The notes beneath the pieces were generated by a model. That model did no database searches. It was not told the DNA's origin and worked only from the letters and a program-made list of their open reading frames with translations. The position numbers and the translations under genes are program-made. Shown here in pieces: positions 1 through 8,954 of a stretch of DNA of 34,471 bases. Origin of the DNA: Treponema sp. Its GTDB lineage: Bacteria; Spirochaetota; Spirochaetia; Treponematales; Breznakiellaceae. Every line of letters begins with the position of its first letter. The stretch's first letter is position 1. Location: contig JAISCR010000084.1 in assembly GCA_031265435.1 (NCBI GenBank), positions 1 to 34,471 on the forward strand, given 5' to 3'.

Positions 1-144
1 ACCTCGATAGAGCTGCAAATACACCGCAGCACCCTTATGTACCGCCTGGACCGGATCAAGGACATTGGGGGCTTCAACATCGAGGACAGCGACAACCAGT
101 GGTACCTGTTGTTTTCCCTTAAACTCCTGGAGGGGAAACCCTGA
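1..144 (+). CDS. PucR/CdaR-family transcriptional regulator, C-terminal fragment
   Basis: Only the last 47 codons are present; the gene enters from the left edge and stops at TGA 142-144. The visible peptide contains IHRSTLMYRLDRIKDIGGF. This matches the C-terminal helix-turn-helix of PucR/CdaR-type regulators, whose pattern is hHRNTLxYRLxRIxxxxG, followed by the usual hydrophobic tail (WYLLFSLKLL). That domain binds DNA, while the sensory part would lie upstream and is not visible, so the inducer and target genes cannot be inferred. It converges with the histidine kinase gene that ends at 186. I am fairly sure of the domain family and unsure of any specific role. Confidence 0.7.
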   Translation, partial: TSIELQIHRSTLMYRLDRIKDIGGFNIEDSDNQWYLLFSLKLLEGKP

Positions 145-185
145 CGGCAGGCTGGGGGCAACCTTTGGGAAGACCGATAAACTAT

Positions 186-1532
186 TCAAAATATCACCGG
201 AATGGTGATCGTAAAACAGGTTGCAGCGGCGGTATCATTGCTCTTTTGTTCTGAGGCAACCGCTATTGACCAGCCGTGGGAAGCAATAACCCATTTTACG
301 ATTGATAAGCCCAGACCCATGCCTTCTTCCTGGCGGGATGAACTGCCCCGGTAAAACGCCTCAAAGACATGGGGCAGATCATCTTTATTTATGCCGGGAC
401 CGTTATCGCTTATCGTTATGCGGACGGTGTTTCCAGCCAATGCCGCGCCAAGCCGTACCGTTGTTCCGGCGGGGGTATAGCGGATGGCGTTGTTGACCAG
501 ATTTTCAAGCGCCCGGACCGTAAGGCGTTCATCAAGGGGAACAAAGAGGGAAGGGGGCAGTGTTATATCTATCGCCGTATGGTGATGGAATAATTCCGCG
601 TCCATACTGATACGTTTAGAAAAACTTTTCAGGAATTCGCCAAGGTTGACTTTTTTCAGGCGGTTCCTCCATTCTCCGGTGTCCATCCGCACAAATTCAA
701 GCAGATCGTTTATCATGCCCTCAAGCTGATCCGTCCTTGCAATGATAATATTCATGGAGTTAATGCGGGAAACCGGATCGCCGGCAACCCCGTCTTTAAG
801 CGCCTCGGTATAACCTCTAATCAGGGACAGCGGAGTCTTGAGATCATGAGTAACACCCATAATAAAACGGTAACGGCGGTTTTCCTCTTCTTTAAGGGTG
901 GAACGCATTTTATTTAAAGAACTGGTCAGGGAGGTAATTTCATTGCTTCCCCGTACATCCACCGTTAAATCCAAATCCCCCGCGGCAATCCGTTTGGTGG
1001 CGTCATCAAGAACCAATACCGATTTTGTAATAGACCGGGCAATAAACAGGGACATGGAGATTGCGAATATCATGAGCGCGGTGAAAAGCAGTATGGCGCT
1101 CACCATGGGGAACAGGGGGGGCCGGGGCCTGTCCTGTAAATCATGGCGGATAAGAATATACTCTTTTCCTTCCAGCCAGCCGGGAGATTCAAAAGTATAT
1201 CCATACCGCCCGTTTTTTGCCGCCAGGAGCGAAAATATTGCTTCTGTTGTTGTAACAGCGCCGGTTTTGAAGTCCGAAATAGTGGAATAGAGCGCCAGGA
1301 AATCATTGCCAAAAACGGCAAAATCCGCATTGCTCCTGGCGATAAAGCGGGATATGGTTTCCCAATCCTGGCGGCTGATATATTCTCCAAGCACGGTGTC
1401 ATCATAGACCGGAATTTCAGCCTGTTCATTTCTTTCCCAAAAATTGAAAAATAGTATCTGTGATAAAATAGACAAGACAGGAACAATGATAATACCGGTT
1501 ATTAAAAGATGAAACTGGGTTTGAATTTTCAT
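186..1532 (-). CDS. Two-component sensor histidine kinase
   Basis: A 448-residue membrane sensor kinase. There is a transmembrane segment at about residues 8-29, an extracytoplasmic sensor region at about 30-140, a second membrane segment at about 141-165 and a HAMP region at about 166-218. The HisKA H-box is GVTHDLKTPLSLIRG with phospho-acceptor His229. The ATPase domain has N-box ENLVNNAIRY (about 343), G1 DNGPGI (376-381) and G2 GMGLGLSIV (404-412). I chose ATG 1532 over an in-frame start at 1577 because GGAGG lies 12 bases upstream and the protein then begins just before the first membrane helix. The Shine-Dalgarno sits inside the end of the response-regulator gene, which stops at 1540, so the two are translationally linked. 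The pair is divergent from an RND efflux operon, its likely target. The ligand is unknown. Confidence 0.93.
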   Translation of the reverse strand: MKIQTQFHLLITGIIIVPVLSILSQILFFNFWERNEQAEIPVYDDTVLGEYISRQDWETISRFIARSNADFAVFGNDFLALYSTISDFKTGAVTTTEAIFSLLAAKNGRYGYTFESPGWLEGKEYILIRHDLQDRPRPPLFPMVSAILLFTALMIFAISMSLFIARSITKSVLVLDDATKRIAAGDLDLTVDVRGSNEITSLTSSLNKMRSTLKEEENRRYRFIMGVTHDLKTPLSLIRGYTEALKDGVAGDPVSRINSMNIIIARTDQLEGMINDLLEFVRMDTGEWRNRLKKVNLGEFLKSFSKRISMDAELFHHHTAIDITLPPSLFVPLDERLTVRALENLVNNAIRYTPAGTTVRLGAALAGNTVRITISDNGPGINKDDLPHVFEAFYRGSSSRQEEGMGLGLSIVKWVIASHGWSIAVASEQKSNDTAAATCFTITIPVIF

Positions 1533-1539
1533 GGGCTTA

Positions 1540-2232
1540 TCAATCCTCCGGCAGACTAAAACAATAACCCATGCCAAACACCGTTTTGATATAACGGGGA
1601 TTGGCCGGATCCTCTTCTATTTTTTTCCGCAGCCGCTGTATATAAACGGCTACGGTGGTAAGATCGCCGTAGGGATTATTCCAGACACCGGCATAGATGG
1701 TTTCGGGGTTAAGCGTTTTCCCCGGGTGTTCCAAAAGATATGCAAGACAGGCGTATTCTTTATTGGACAGGGAAATGCGCGCCTCGCTTTTTTTAAGTAT
1801 ACAGGCGTCATAGTCAAGGACAAAGGGGCCAAAACGGAGAACGCGCCTGGGCTCTTTTTCCTCGTAGTCCCGGACCCGGCGGAAGAGCGCCCTGACCCTG
1901 GCGGCCAATACATTGGGGGAGAACGGCTTGGTTACGAATTCATCGGCCCCTCCGCTCAGGCCCCTTATGAGGTCTTCGTCGCTGTCGCGGGCGGAAACAA
2001 TGAGTACCGGGCTTCTATTGCCGGGACGGATTTTCTGGAGGAATTCAAAGCCGTCCATGCCGGGAAGGTTAATGTCCAGAATGATAAGCTCCGGTTTCCA
2101 TGCCTCCAGGATCTCAAATCCGTCTTCGGCGCTTTTCACCGCGCGGATTTCGAATCCTTCCCTCGCCAGGTAGAGGGCCATGAGTTCGGCCAGCTCTTTT
2201 ACATCTTCGATAATAAGGATTTTCCCTTGCAT
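1540..2232 (-). CDS. OmpR/PhoB-family response regulator
   Basis: A 230-residue response regulator. The receiver domain has acidic residues Glu9 and Asp10, phospho-acceptor Asp53 in ILDINLPGMDG, the conserved Ser/Ala region (VSARDSDED) and Lys102 in FVTKPFSP. The C-terminal half is a winged helix of the PhoB/OmpR type, ending in the typical YIKTVFGMGYCF strand. An in-frame ATG at 2280 would add 16 residues, but ATG 2232 fits the usual family start (MQGKILIIED). It is also downstream of a plausible promoter whose -35 element overlaps the earlier start. The gene is transcribed with the sensor kinase and divergently from the tolC-like/adaptor/RND operon. Control of that pump is inferred from position only. 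Confidence 0.93.
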   Translation of the reverse strand: MQGKILIIEDVKELAELMALYLAREGFEIRAVKSAEDGFEILEAWKPELIILDINLPGMDGFEFLQKIRPGNRSPVLIVSARDSDEDLIRGLSGGADEFVTKPFSPNVLAARVRALFRRVRDYEEKEPRRVLRFGPFVLDYDACILKKSEARISLSNKEYACLAYLLEHPGKTLNPETIYAGVWNNPYGDLTTVAVYIQRLRKKIEEDPANPRYIKTVFGMGYCFSLPED

Positions 2233-2250
2233 ACGTATCCAATTAAAACA

Positions 2251-2280
2251 AGTATAGACGGAACCATGAGTCATGCTCAA
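2251..2280 (-). promoter_or_regulatory. Candidate sigma70-type promoter for the two-component operon
   Basis: On the minus strand TTGAGC (2275-2280) is followed after 18 bases by TATACT (2251-2256), which matches the -10 consensus at five of six positions. Initiation near 2244 would give a leader of about 12 bases before ATG 2232. This placement rules against the longer reading frame starting at 2280. Confidence 0.5.
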
Positions 2281-2303
2281 GACAAAAAGACAAATATAAC
2301 AAA

Positions 2304-2315
2304 AAGTTATAACTT
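2304..2315. promoter_or_regulatory. 12-bp perfect palindrome in divergent intergenic region
   Basis: AAGTTATAACTT is a perfect dyad in the AT-rich 134-bp region between the response regulator (start 2232) and the tolC-like gene (start 2367). It could be an operator acting on both directions. OmpR-type regulators more often bind direct repeats, so assignment to the neighbouring regulator is uncertain. Confidence 0.3.
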
Positions 2316-2366
2316 ATTTATCACTTGTTAATGGCTTCCTCCTTATGAACTATATATTTTCTGTGT

Positions 2367-3641
2367 ATGAAGAGAAACACTCTGCTTTGTATAAGCCTTA
2401 TCTTTTGTTTTGCCGAAGCCTGGGGCCAAAACATCCTGCCCCGGAAAACCCTGACGGTTGATGAGGCGGTTGCGATTGCGCTGGAAAAAAATCCCGGCCT
2501 GGAGCGGAGCGCCCTGGAAACTGCGGGGAAAAAGAGAGCCGGCAACCGTTCCTGGAACAGTCTGCTGCCTTCCGTAAACGCCTCCGCGGAGCTAAGCCGT
2601 CCCAGTTCGGTTACAGGAGCGGTATCCCCGGAACAAAACGGATGGACTCCGGAAGTTTCCCTGTCGGCGTCGGTGAGCCTTTCTACCGCGGTAATAGAAA
2701 ACATAAAGAAGGCCCGTGCGGACTATGAGGCGGGTCTTTTAAGCCACAAAACGGCCGGGCAGGAATTGGAATTACAGGTACGGAAACTTTTCTATCAAAT
2801 TTTACTGTTACAGGCCAATATTAAACTGGCCTCTCAAAGTCTGGAAAGCGCTCAGGCCCGGTATGAGGAAAGCAGCGCCCTTGCCGGAGTCGGGCAGGCT
2901 TCCCGGCTGGATGAACTATCGGCGCGGGTGGATCTGGAAAACCGGCGGCCTCAAGTTCGAAACGCCGAAACCCTGTACGCCAATGCCCTGGATTCCTTTA
3001 AGGCGGTATTGGGGATTGAACAGGAAACCGTATTAGCCTTACAGGGTAGTCTCGAATATCCAGGTGCCGTTGTTACCGGTGAAGAAGCCCGGGGGTCTTC
3101 CCTTAAAACGGCGGCGCTACGGCAGGAGATAAAAGCCCTGGAAGCCCGGCGGAAAGCGGCATGGCACGAAGCATACATTCCGAGTCTGCGGTTTTCCTGG
3201 GATGCCAATCCCATTTACCGTAATGAATCCTGGAATGACAGCGGTTCTTTTTCCATCAGTTTAGGGATAAAGATAGACAATTTCCTGCCCTGGTCTGCGG
3301 CAAAGACACAGTTGGATACGTTTAATGACAGTATTCAATCTTCCCGCTTACAACTGGCCGAATCGCTGCGAAACCGGGAAGACCGTATCAGGCAGTACGA
3401 AAGAACGATAAACCAAACCACGGAAACGATAGAAGCGCTCGCCCTGAATGTGGAATTGGCGGAAAGTACCTACGCGATGTACGAAGAAGCCTACCGGCAG
3501 GGAGCCGCGGATTACCAGAGCCTGCGTAACGCCGGGGACAGTTTATCGCGGGCAAAATATCAGGTTCAACAGGAATACTACAATCTCATCGCGGCGGTAT
3601 TGGATCTGGAAAAAGAATTGAATATCGCGTTTACCTTTTAG
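2367..3641 (+). CDS. TolC-family outer-membrane efflux protein
   Basis: A 424-residue outer-membrane factor that would form the exit duct of the pump encoded by the next two genes. An N-terminal signal peptide (about residues 1-21) ends near AEAWGQ. The mature part begins with the classic TolC-family opening LTVDEAVAIALEKNPGL, followed by long amphipathic helices with the two-fold repeat organisation of the family. Length is normal for an outer-membrane factor. No strong Shine-Dalgarno is visible before ATG 2367, but the signal peptide follows directly, so the start is credible. The adaptor gene begins 18 bases after the stop. Regulation by the divergent two-component system is likely by position. 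The exported substrate cannot be told from the sequence. Confidence 0.92.
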   Translation: MKRNTLLCISLIFCFAEAWGQNILPRKTLTVDEAVAIALEKNPGLERSALETAGKKRAGNRSWNSLLPSVNASAELSRPSSVTGAVSPEQNGWTPEVSLSASVSLSTAVIENIKKARADYEAGLLSHKTAGQELELQVRKLFYQILLLQANIKLASQSLESAQARYEESSALAGVGQASRLDELSARVDLENRRPQVRNAETLYANALDSFKAVLGIEQETVLALQGSLEYPGAVVTGEEARGSSLKTAALRQEIKALEARRKAAWHEAYIPSLRFSWDANPIYRNESWNDSGSFSISLGIKIDNFLPWSAAKTQLDTFNDSIQSSRLQLAESLRNREDRIRQYERTINQTTETIEALALNVELAESTYAMYEEAYRQGAADYQSLRNAGDSLSRAKYQVQQEYYNLIAAVLDLEKELNIAFTF

Positions 3642-3659
3642 GTTTTATGTGGAGGCATC

Positions 3660-4667
3660 GTGAAAAAATCGAAGAAAAAATTGATACTGTTCATACTCGT
3701 GGCGGCCCTTGCGGCGGGCCTTGTTTTTATTCCCCAAAAACTGGTGAACGGCAGCACAGCCGTACCGGAGCCGGAAGGGCCGGATATGGGAGGCAGACCG
3801 GGGAGCCGGCAAACGCAAGAGCGGAATACGGTATTCGCGGTTCGCGTGTCTTACGCGGAACTGCGGACCCTCCAGGCCTACATCGAGGTAAACGGCAACA
3901 TCGTCAGCGAGAAGCAGGTAGCGGTAGTGCCCGATGCCGCGGGTAAACTGGTTTCCATGAAGGTCGGCCTTGGTTCCCCGGTACAAAAAGGCGCGCTGGT
4001 GGCGGAAGTCGATCCTTCCCGTCCCGGCGCGGATTACTCGTTAAGCCCCGTCTATGCGCCCATTTCCGGAACGGTCGTCTCCAACCCTCTTACCATAGGC
4101 TCCACGGTTTCTACCGGTGTTACCTTGTTGACCCTGGTGGCATCGGGTTCCACGGAAGTAGAGGCCGCCATTCCCGAACGGGAAGTGGGACAGCTTCGCG
4201 CGGGACTGCGGGCGGACATATCCCTGGAGGCTTTCCCCGGAGAAGTTTTTGCGGCGGAAGTAATCCGTCTTTCTCCGATAGTGGATCCGGTTTCCCGGAC
4301 AAAACAAATCATCTTGCGTTTTATTCATGAAGACCCACGTATCAATCCGGGAATGTTTGCGCGGATCAAGCTCAATACCCGGACTTATGAACAGGTACTA
4401 TCCATCCCCGAAGACGCGATAGTTGAAAACCGGGGAGCCAAAATAGTGTATGTGGTATCAAACGGTTCAGTACAAGGCGGCAATGAACCGGGCGGCGCTA
4501 TGCCGGAAGAAACAGCGCGGGTAAGCATGAAGAAAATAGAGGCCGGGGTAAGCGTAGACGGGGAAGTAGAGATAAAAAGCGGCCTTGTTTCCGGGGAAGC
4601 GGTGGTAATTCAGGGACAACAGTTTCTGTCCGACGGTGCCGCGGTGCGGGTAATCGGAAGCCGGTAA
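3660..4667 (+). CDS. RND efflux periplasmic adaptor (membrane fusion protein)
   Basis: A 335-residue HlyD/AcrA-type adaptor that bridges the inner-membrane pump and the TolC-like duct. Residues about 5-25 form an N-terminal membrane anchor or signal (LILFILVAALAAGLVFI). Then come the split biotinyl-lipoyl-like half-motifs (VVPDAAGKLVSMKVGLGSPVQKGALVAEV and the following VYAPISGTVV region) and a beta-barrel region (about 165-230). The coiled-coil hairpin between lipoyl halves is very short, as in minimal adaptors. The start is GTG 3660 with GGAGG four bases upstream. The acidic, low-complexity stretch near residues 30-55 is probably a flexible linker. It lies between the outer-membrane and pump genes with gaps of 18 and 14 bases, so the three are one operon. 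Confidence 0.92.
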   Translation: MKKSKKKLILFILVAALAAGLVFIPQKLVNGSTAVPEPEGPDMGGRPGSRQTQERNTVFAVRVSYAELRTLQAYIEVNGNIVSEKQVAVVPDAAGKLVSMKVGLGSPVQKGALVAEVDPSRPGADYSLSPVYAPISGTVVSNPLTIGSTVSTGVTLLTLVASGSTEVEAAIPEREVGQLRAGLRADISLEAFPGEVFAAEVIRLSPIVDPVSRTKQIILRFIHEDPRINPGMFARIKLNTRTYEQVLSIPEDAIVENRGAKIVYVVSNGSVQGGNEPGGAMPEETARVSMKKIEAGVSVDGEVEIKSGLVSGEAVVIQGQQFLSDGAAVRVIGSR

Positions 4668-4681
4668 AAGGAGCGTAATCC

Positions 4682-7600
4682 ATGAGTATTGTACGGCATA
4701 TAGTCAAGAGGCCGGTTCTGGGGATTGTGGTATTCGGCCTTATAGCAATCGTAGCCCTGTACCTTGCTTCCGATATTGCCATTGATATGTTTCCCGAAAC
4801 AGATATGCCGATGCTGGCGGTTGAGACTTCCTACAGCGGCGCGGGACCCGAAACTGTTGAAAAATCCGTGACCAAAGTTCTGGAAGCGCAGCTTGTAAAC
4901 CTGAACGGATTAACCGAAATGACCTCCAGTTCCAGCGAATGGTCCAGTATGATCATGCTGGAATTTAATTATGGAACCAATCTTGACACCAAAATTAACG
5001 ATATCCGGGATCGTATTGACCTGGCCCGGCGGCAGCTTCCCAATGAAGCGGGTTCTCCTTCCATTATGCGCTTCGATCCCAACTCCATGCCCATACTCCG
5101 CATCGCGGTAAAGGGAAACCGGACCCAAAATGAACTCCGCGCAATCGCGGTAAATACCATTCAGAACCGGCTTGAACAGGTTGACGGTGTAGCTTCAACT
5201 AATGTAATGGGGGGCAGGGAACAGTTGGTCCGGGTGGAAATAGCGCAGAACTGCCTTGAGGCTTACGGCCTTACCATCACCGGCATCGCCGGAATCCTTG
5301 CCGCGCAAAATATTGAGCTGGGGGCCGGCTCCATTGCCGAAGGTTCAAAAAATTACAGCGTGGTAACTACCGGCGAGTATAAAACCCTCGCGGATATCGC
5401 CGAAACGGTTATCGCGAAGCGAAACGGCTCGGACATCAGGCTTTTGGATATAGCTGATGTTGCCCTGGGTTATCCCGATGAAACCTCAACGGTGTATATC
5501 AACGGCGAAAGCGGCGTGTATGTGGGAATTACCAAACAGAGCGGTACCAATTCTGTTGCGGTGGCCGGCAAAGTATACGAAAAACTTGAGGAAATAAAAA
5601 GATCCTTACCTCAGGATATAAGCCTTGAGATAACCGAGGACAATACCACACAGATCAGGGATATGATCAACGAATTGGTAAACTCCGCCCTCATGGGCGC
5701 GGCGCTGGCAATGGCGATCCTTTTTCTTTTTTTGCGTAATATCAAGAGCGCCGTCATCATCGGCATTTCCATCCCCTTTTCCATTCTGGTAACATTCCTT
5801 GCCATGAACCTTTTGGATATTACCCTGAATATGCTTACCATGGCCGGTCTCGTTTTGGGGATAGGTATGATCGTGGATAATTCCATTGTCATTCTGGAGA
5901 ATATTTTTAAATACCGGGAACGGGGCGCAAAACCTGATATAGCGGCTGTTTTGGGATCCGGGGAAGTTATGTCTTCAATTGTTTCTTCCACCCTGACCAC
6001 CCTCTGCGCGTTTGTCCCGATATTTCTCTTCAAAAACCGGCTGGAAATGATGGGGGAACTGTTCCAGGGCCTTATTTTTACCGTAGGCGTTTCCCTCGCG
6101 TCAAGCCTTTTTGTCGCCGTCTTTTTGGTTCCTGTTCTCAGCAGCAAATATTTACCTCTGGAAACCAGGATACAGAAGCCCTTGAAAAACAAGGCGCTCA
6201 TTAAAATTGACACTGTTATTGAGGGAACAATCACTCGTATCACCGAAGGATACCGGCGTCTGCTTTCTATTGCCGTCAATCACCGCCTTGCGGTAGTGGT
6301 GTTGATTATCGCCGCTTTTTTGGGATCTGTCCTGTGCCTTCCAAAAATGCCTGTCACCATGATGCCCCCCATGAACGAGGAGTCGGTAAGTCTCAGCGTT
6401 GAACTTCCCCAGGGGACTAAATATGAAGATACCAGGGCGGTCATGCTGCAGCTTCAGGAAATTGCCATTGACGAAATAAAGGGGGCAAAAAATATTATTG
6501 TCAACGTCGGTTCCGGGGGATACGCCTTTGGCGGCAGCGATACAAACCGGGGGGAGTTAAGCGTCAGCCTCAATATGGATGAACCGGGGGCGGACACGTC
6601 AAACCAGGTGATGAACAAACTGCGCCCGTATTTTGATGATTTTCCCAACGCCGCGTTACGTTTCGGGCAGGACACGGCCCGGACGATGGCGGGAGGATCG
6701 GATATTGATCTTGTTCTCAGTATTGATGATATTGATGCTGGGCTCAATGCGGCGCAGGAGATAGCGGACATTCTCAAGGCGGAAGTGGGCGAACTAACCG
6801 AAGTCTCCGTTGACATGACCGAGGGCTTACCCCAGGTAGAGCTTGTTATTGACCGGAGGCGGGCCTATAATTTGGGGCTTTCGGTCAGCGGAATTGCCAA
6901 TGAGATTTCCGCCGCCATGAACGGCCTTACCCCTACAACGTTCCGGTATGACGGAAATGAATATTCCGTTACGCTGGAATTACGGAAAGAAGACCGGGAG
7001 AAGCTGCCCGACCTCCAGCGGATTTTTGTGTCTTCCAGTACCGGAAAACTTATTCCCCTTTCCAATTTTGCCGTTCTGGAAAAAGGCACCGGCCCGGTAA
7101 GCATAAGCCGGGAAAACCAGTCCAGAACCATTCATATTACCGGAAGATTAATCGAGGGATTCCGGGCCGATGAGGTGGAAAATAAAATCAAGGCCATTCT
7201 TGACAGCAGCTTCATTCTTCCGGAAAATACAAGCCTGTCGTATAAAGGCCAATGGGGTGAAATTACAAAAACCATCGGAGCTTTTCTCCTTATTATAACG
7301 CTGGCGATCCTCCTCGTATTCGGCGTTATGGCCGGTCAATACGAGTCATTTAAAGACCCGCTCATCAACCTTTGTACCATCCCTTTAATGCTGATAGGCG
7401 TAGTGGGCGTGTATCTTGTGTCGGGGCAGGCCGTCAACATCTTTACCCTGGTAGGGCTCGTGATGCTGGTAGGCATTGTGGTAAACAACGGCATAGTCCT
7501 TGTGGACTACACAAACCTTCTCGTAGGCCGGGGCGTTCCGGTACGAGAGGCCTGTATTGACGGGGGAACATCCCGGCTGCGGCCGGTTTTGATGACTACC

Positions 7601-7804
7601 CTGACAACGATTTTGGGATTGATACCAATGACCTTTTTCCCCGGTAAATCTTCTATTATGATTCAACCCATAGGCCTGACCGTCATAGGCGGCCTCTCAT
7701 CCTCCACGTTTATTACGCTGTTCTTTATCCCCGTCATGTATTCTTTTATACACGAGCATAGGGGAAAACACAAAAATCATACCGGAAAAAGGATACACAC
7801 ATGA
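4682..7804 (+). CDS. RND-family efflux pump (AcrB/HAE1 type)
   Basis: A 1040-residue inner-membrane proton-driven exporter with the normal RND architecture. There is a membrane helix at 12-30, a large periplasmic loop, a block of helices (about 335-540), a second large loop and a C-terminal block of helices (about 860-1030). Family motifs include FPETDMPMLAVETSYSGAGPETVE near the N-terminus and GIGMIVDNSIVILENI in TM4. In AcrB the TM4 proton-relay pair is Asp-Asp; here it is Asp399-Asn400, a variant common in HAE1 pumps outside proteobacteria. The start ATG 4682 has AAGGAG upstream. It is the last gene of the efflux operon. It could export drugs, lipids or other amphiphiles; the sequence does not decide. 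Confidence 0.95.
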   Translation: MSIVRHIVKRPVLGIVVFGLIAIVALYLASDIAIDMFPETDMPMLAVETSYSGAGPETVEKSVTKVLEAQLVNLNGLTEMTSSSSEWSSMIMLEFNYGTNLDTKINDIRDRIDLARRQLPNEAGSPSIMRFDPNSMPILRIAVKGNRTQNELRAIAVNTIQNRLEQVDGVASTNVMGGREQLVRVEIAQNCLEAYGLTITGIAGILAAQNIELGAGSIAEGSKNYSVVTTGEYKTLADIAETVIAKRNGSDIRLLDIADVALGYPDETSTVYINGESGVYVGITKQSGTNSVAVAGKVYEKLEEIKRSLPQDISLEITEDNTTQIRDMINELVNSALMGAALAMAILFLFLRNIKSAVIIGISIPFSILVTFLAMNLLDITLNMLTMAGLVLGIGMIVDNSIVILENIFKYRERGAKPDIAAVLGSGEVMSSIVSSTLTTLCAFVPIFLFKNRLEMMGELFQGLIFTVGVSLASSLFVAVFLVPVLSSKYLPLETRIQKPLKNKALIKIDTVIEGTITRITEGYRRLLSIAVNHRLAVVVLIIAAFLGSVLCLPKMPVTMMPPMNEESVSLSVELPQGTKYEDTRAVMLQLQEIAIDEIKGAKNIIVNVGSGGYAFGGSDTNRGELSVSLNMDEPGADTSNQVMNKLRPYFDDFPNAALRFGQDTARTMAGGSDIDLVLSIDDIDAGLNAAQEIADILKAEVGELTEVSVDMTEGLPQVELVIDRRRAYNLGLSVSGIANEISAAMNGLTPTTFRYDGNEYSVTLELRKEDREKLPDLQRIFVSSSTGKLIPLSNFAVLEKGTGPVSISRENQSRTIHITGRLIEGFRADEVENKIKAILDSSFILPENTSLSYKGQWGEITKTIGAFLLIITLAILLVFGVMAGQYESFKDPLINLCTIPLMLIGVVGVYLVSGQAVNIFTLVGLVMLVGIVVNNGIVLVDYTNLLVGRGVPVREACIDGGTSRLRPVLMTTLTTILGLIPMTFFPGKSSIMIQPIGLTVIGGLSSSTFITLFFIPVMYSFIHEHRGKHKNHTGKRIHT

Positions 7805-7869
7805 ATTCGGAGGGCCGGCTCTCCCTGAACCGCTCAAGGGCCGCTCTCCCCGCCTCTTCGCCTATGTGC

Positions 7870-7898
7870 TTGCCAGATAGTCTCCCTTCACTTAGAAT
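7870..7898 (+). promoter_or_regulatory. Sigma70-type promoter upstream of hprK
   Basis: TTGCCA (7870-7875) and TAGAAT (7893-7898) are separated by exactly 17 bases; each matches consensus at five of six positions. Initiation near 7905 would leave a leader of about 49 bases before hprK ATG 7954. It is the best promoter candidate for the whole hprK-to-holA run. Confidence 0.65.
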
Positions 7899-7953
7899 GA
7901 AGCATATACAAGCTGCCGCGGGCGTGTTGTACTATTGTTGACCGGAGAGAGGC

Positions 7954-8943
7954 ATGGCTGACAGAAAATTCACGATTCTGGATCTTATCGATCTTGACCT
8001 TAAGGAGCATAATTCCCTCAATTTGCGCTGCATCGGAGGCAGAAAGGGGCTGGGGAATCCCCTCAATATTCCCGATCTTAACCGTCCGGGCCTTGCAATC
8101 ATGGGGTTCTTTGATTCTTTTGGAAACGACAGAATTCAGATATTCGGCAAAGGGGAGCTTGCGTGCCTCAAAAAGATGATCAGGGAGGGTAATCTGGATA
8201 ATATCCGCCAGATGTTCAGTTACCCCATTCCCTGCTGTATCTTTACCCATAACGCTTCGCCCGATGATGTCTTTTTTGAGATTGCCGAACAGGCCCGGGT
8301 ACCTATTCTGCAGACCGATCTTTTTACTACCGAATTTACAGGCCGCCTGATGCGTATCCTCAGCGAGATTTTTGCTCCCCGGCACAGTATTCACGGGGTT
8401 CTCATGGAAGTCTACGGCTGGGGCATCCTCATGCTGGGGGATTCCGGGGTTGGCAAGAGTGAAACGGCCCTGGAACTGATCAAGCACGGCCACCGTCTGG
8501 TGGCGGATGACGTGGTGGATATTCACTGTGTAAACGGCAATAGCCTCATGGGAACCGGAGCCAACAAGATCATCGGCCACCACATGGAGATCCGGGGGAT
8601 GGGGATCATCAACGTAACTCACCTTTTCGGCGTAGGGGCTATCCGGGAAAGGAAGGAGATTCAGCTTGTGGTAGTATTGGAAGAGTGGGATAACAACAAG
8701 ATCTATGACCGTCTGGGGACTGAAGAAAATTACATGGAAATTCTGGGGGTGAATATTCCCAAGGTAGAAATTCCGGTAAAGCCGGGGCGGAATATTCCCA
8801 TCATCATAGAAACCGCGGCCATGAACGAAAGGCTCAAGAAGATGGGTTACAATGCGGCGGAGGAATTCAACAGGAATATTCTCAAATGGCTGGAAAGCGA
8901 TACCGCCCGATCGGTATATTTTGGCGCCGACGATATAATCTAG
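7954..8943 (+). CDS. hprK: HPr kinase/phosphorylase
   Basis: A 329-residue bifunctional enzyme that phosphorylates HPr on Ser46 with ATP or PPi and reverses the reaction. The N-terminal half is the usual less conserved domain. The C-terminal kinase domain carries the His of the IHGVL motif (His147), Walker A GDSGVGKSE (162-170), the following acidic VADDVVDIH segment (Asp186-Asp187) and the HprK signature EIRGMGIINV (212-221). Length is typical for the family. The start ATG 7954 has GGAGAGAGG just upstream. The HPr gene starts 11 bases after the stop, so kinase and substrate are co-transcribed. No sugar-specific PTS permease lies in the window, which fits a regulatory rather than sugar-uptake role. 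Confidence 0.96.
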   Translation: MADRKFTILDLIDLDLKEHNSLNLRCIGGRKGLGNPLNIPDLNRPGLAIMGFFDSFGNDRIQIFGKGELACLKKMIREGNLDNIRQMFSYPIPCCIFTHNASPDDVFFEIAEQARVPILQTDLFTTEFTGRLMRILSEIFAPRHSIHGVLMEVYGWGILMLGDSGVGKSETALELIKHGHRLVADDVVDIHCVNGNSLMGTGANKIIGHHMEIRGMGIINVTHLFGVGAIRERKEIQLVVVLEEWDNNKIYDRLGTEENYMEILGVNIPKVEIPVKPGRNIPIIIETAAMNERLKKMGYNAAEEFNRNILKWLESDTARSVYFGADDII

Positions 8944-8954
8944 AGGGGATAGGG

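Noticed and set aside
193-209. ATCACC-GGAAT-GGTGAT hairpin as a terminator for the regulator fragment
   Set aside because: It lies within the 3' coding end of the kinase gene and lacks a T-run.
7809-7824. Near-palindrome GGAGGGCCGGCTCTCC after the RND gene as a terminator
   Set aside because: The stem needs a wobble pair and is not followed by a T-run; too weak to call.
7801-7941. A 46-codon frame starting at ATGA over the RND stop
   Set aside because: It spans the hprK promoter, has no recognisable motif, and its Arg/Ser/Leu/Pro-rich make-up looks like non-coding translation.
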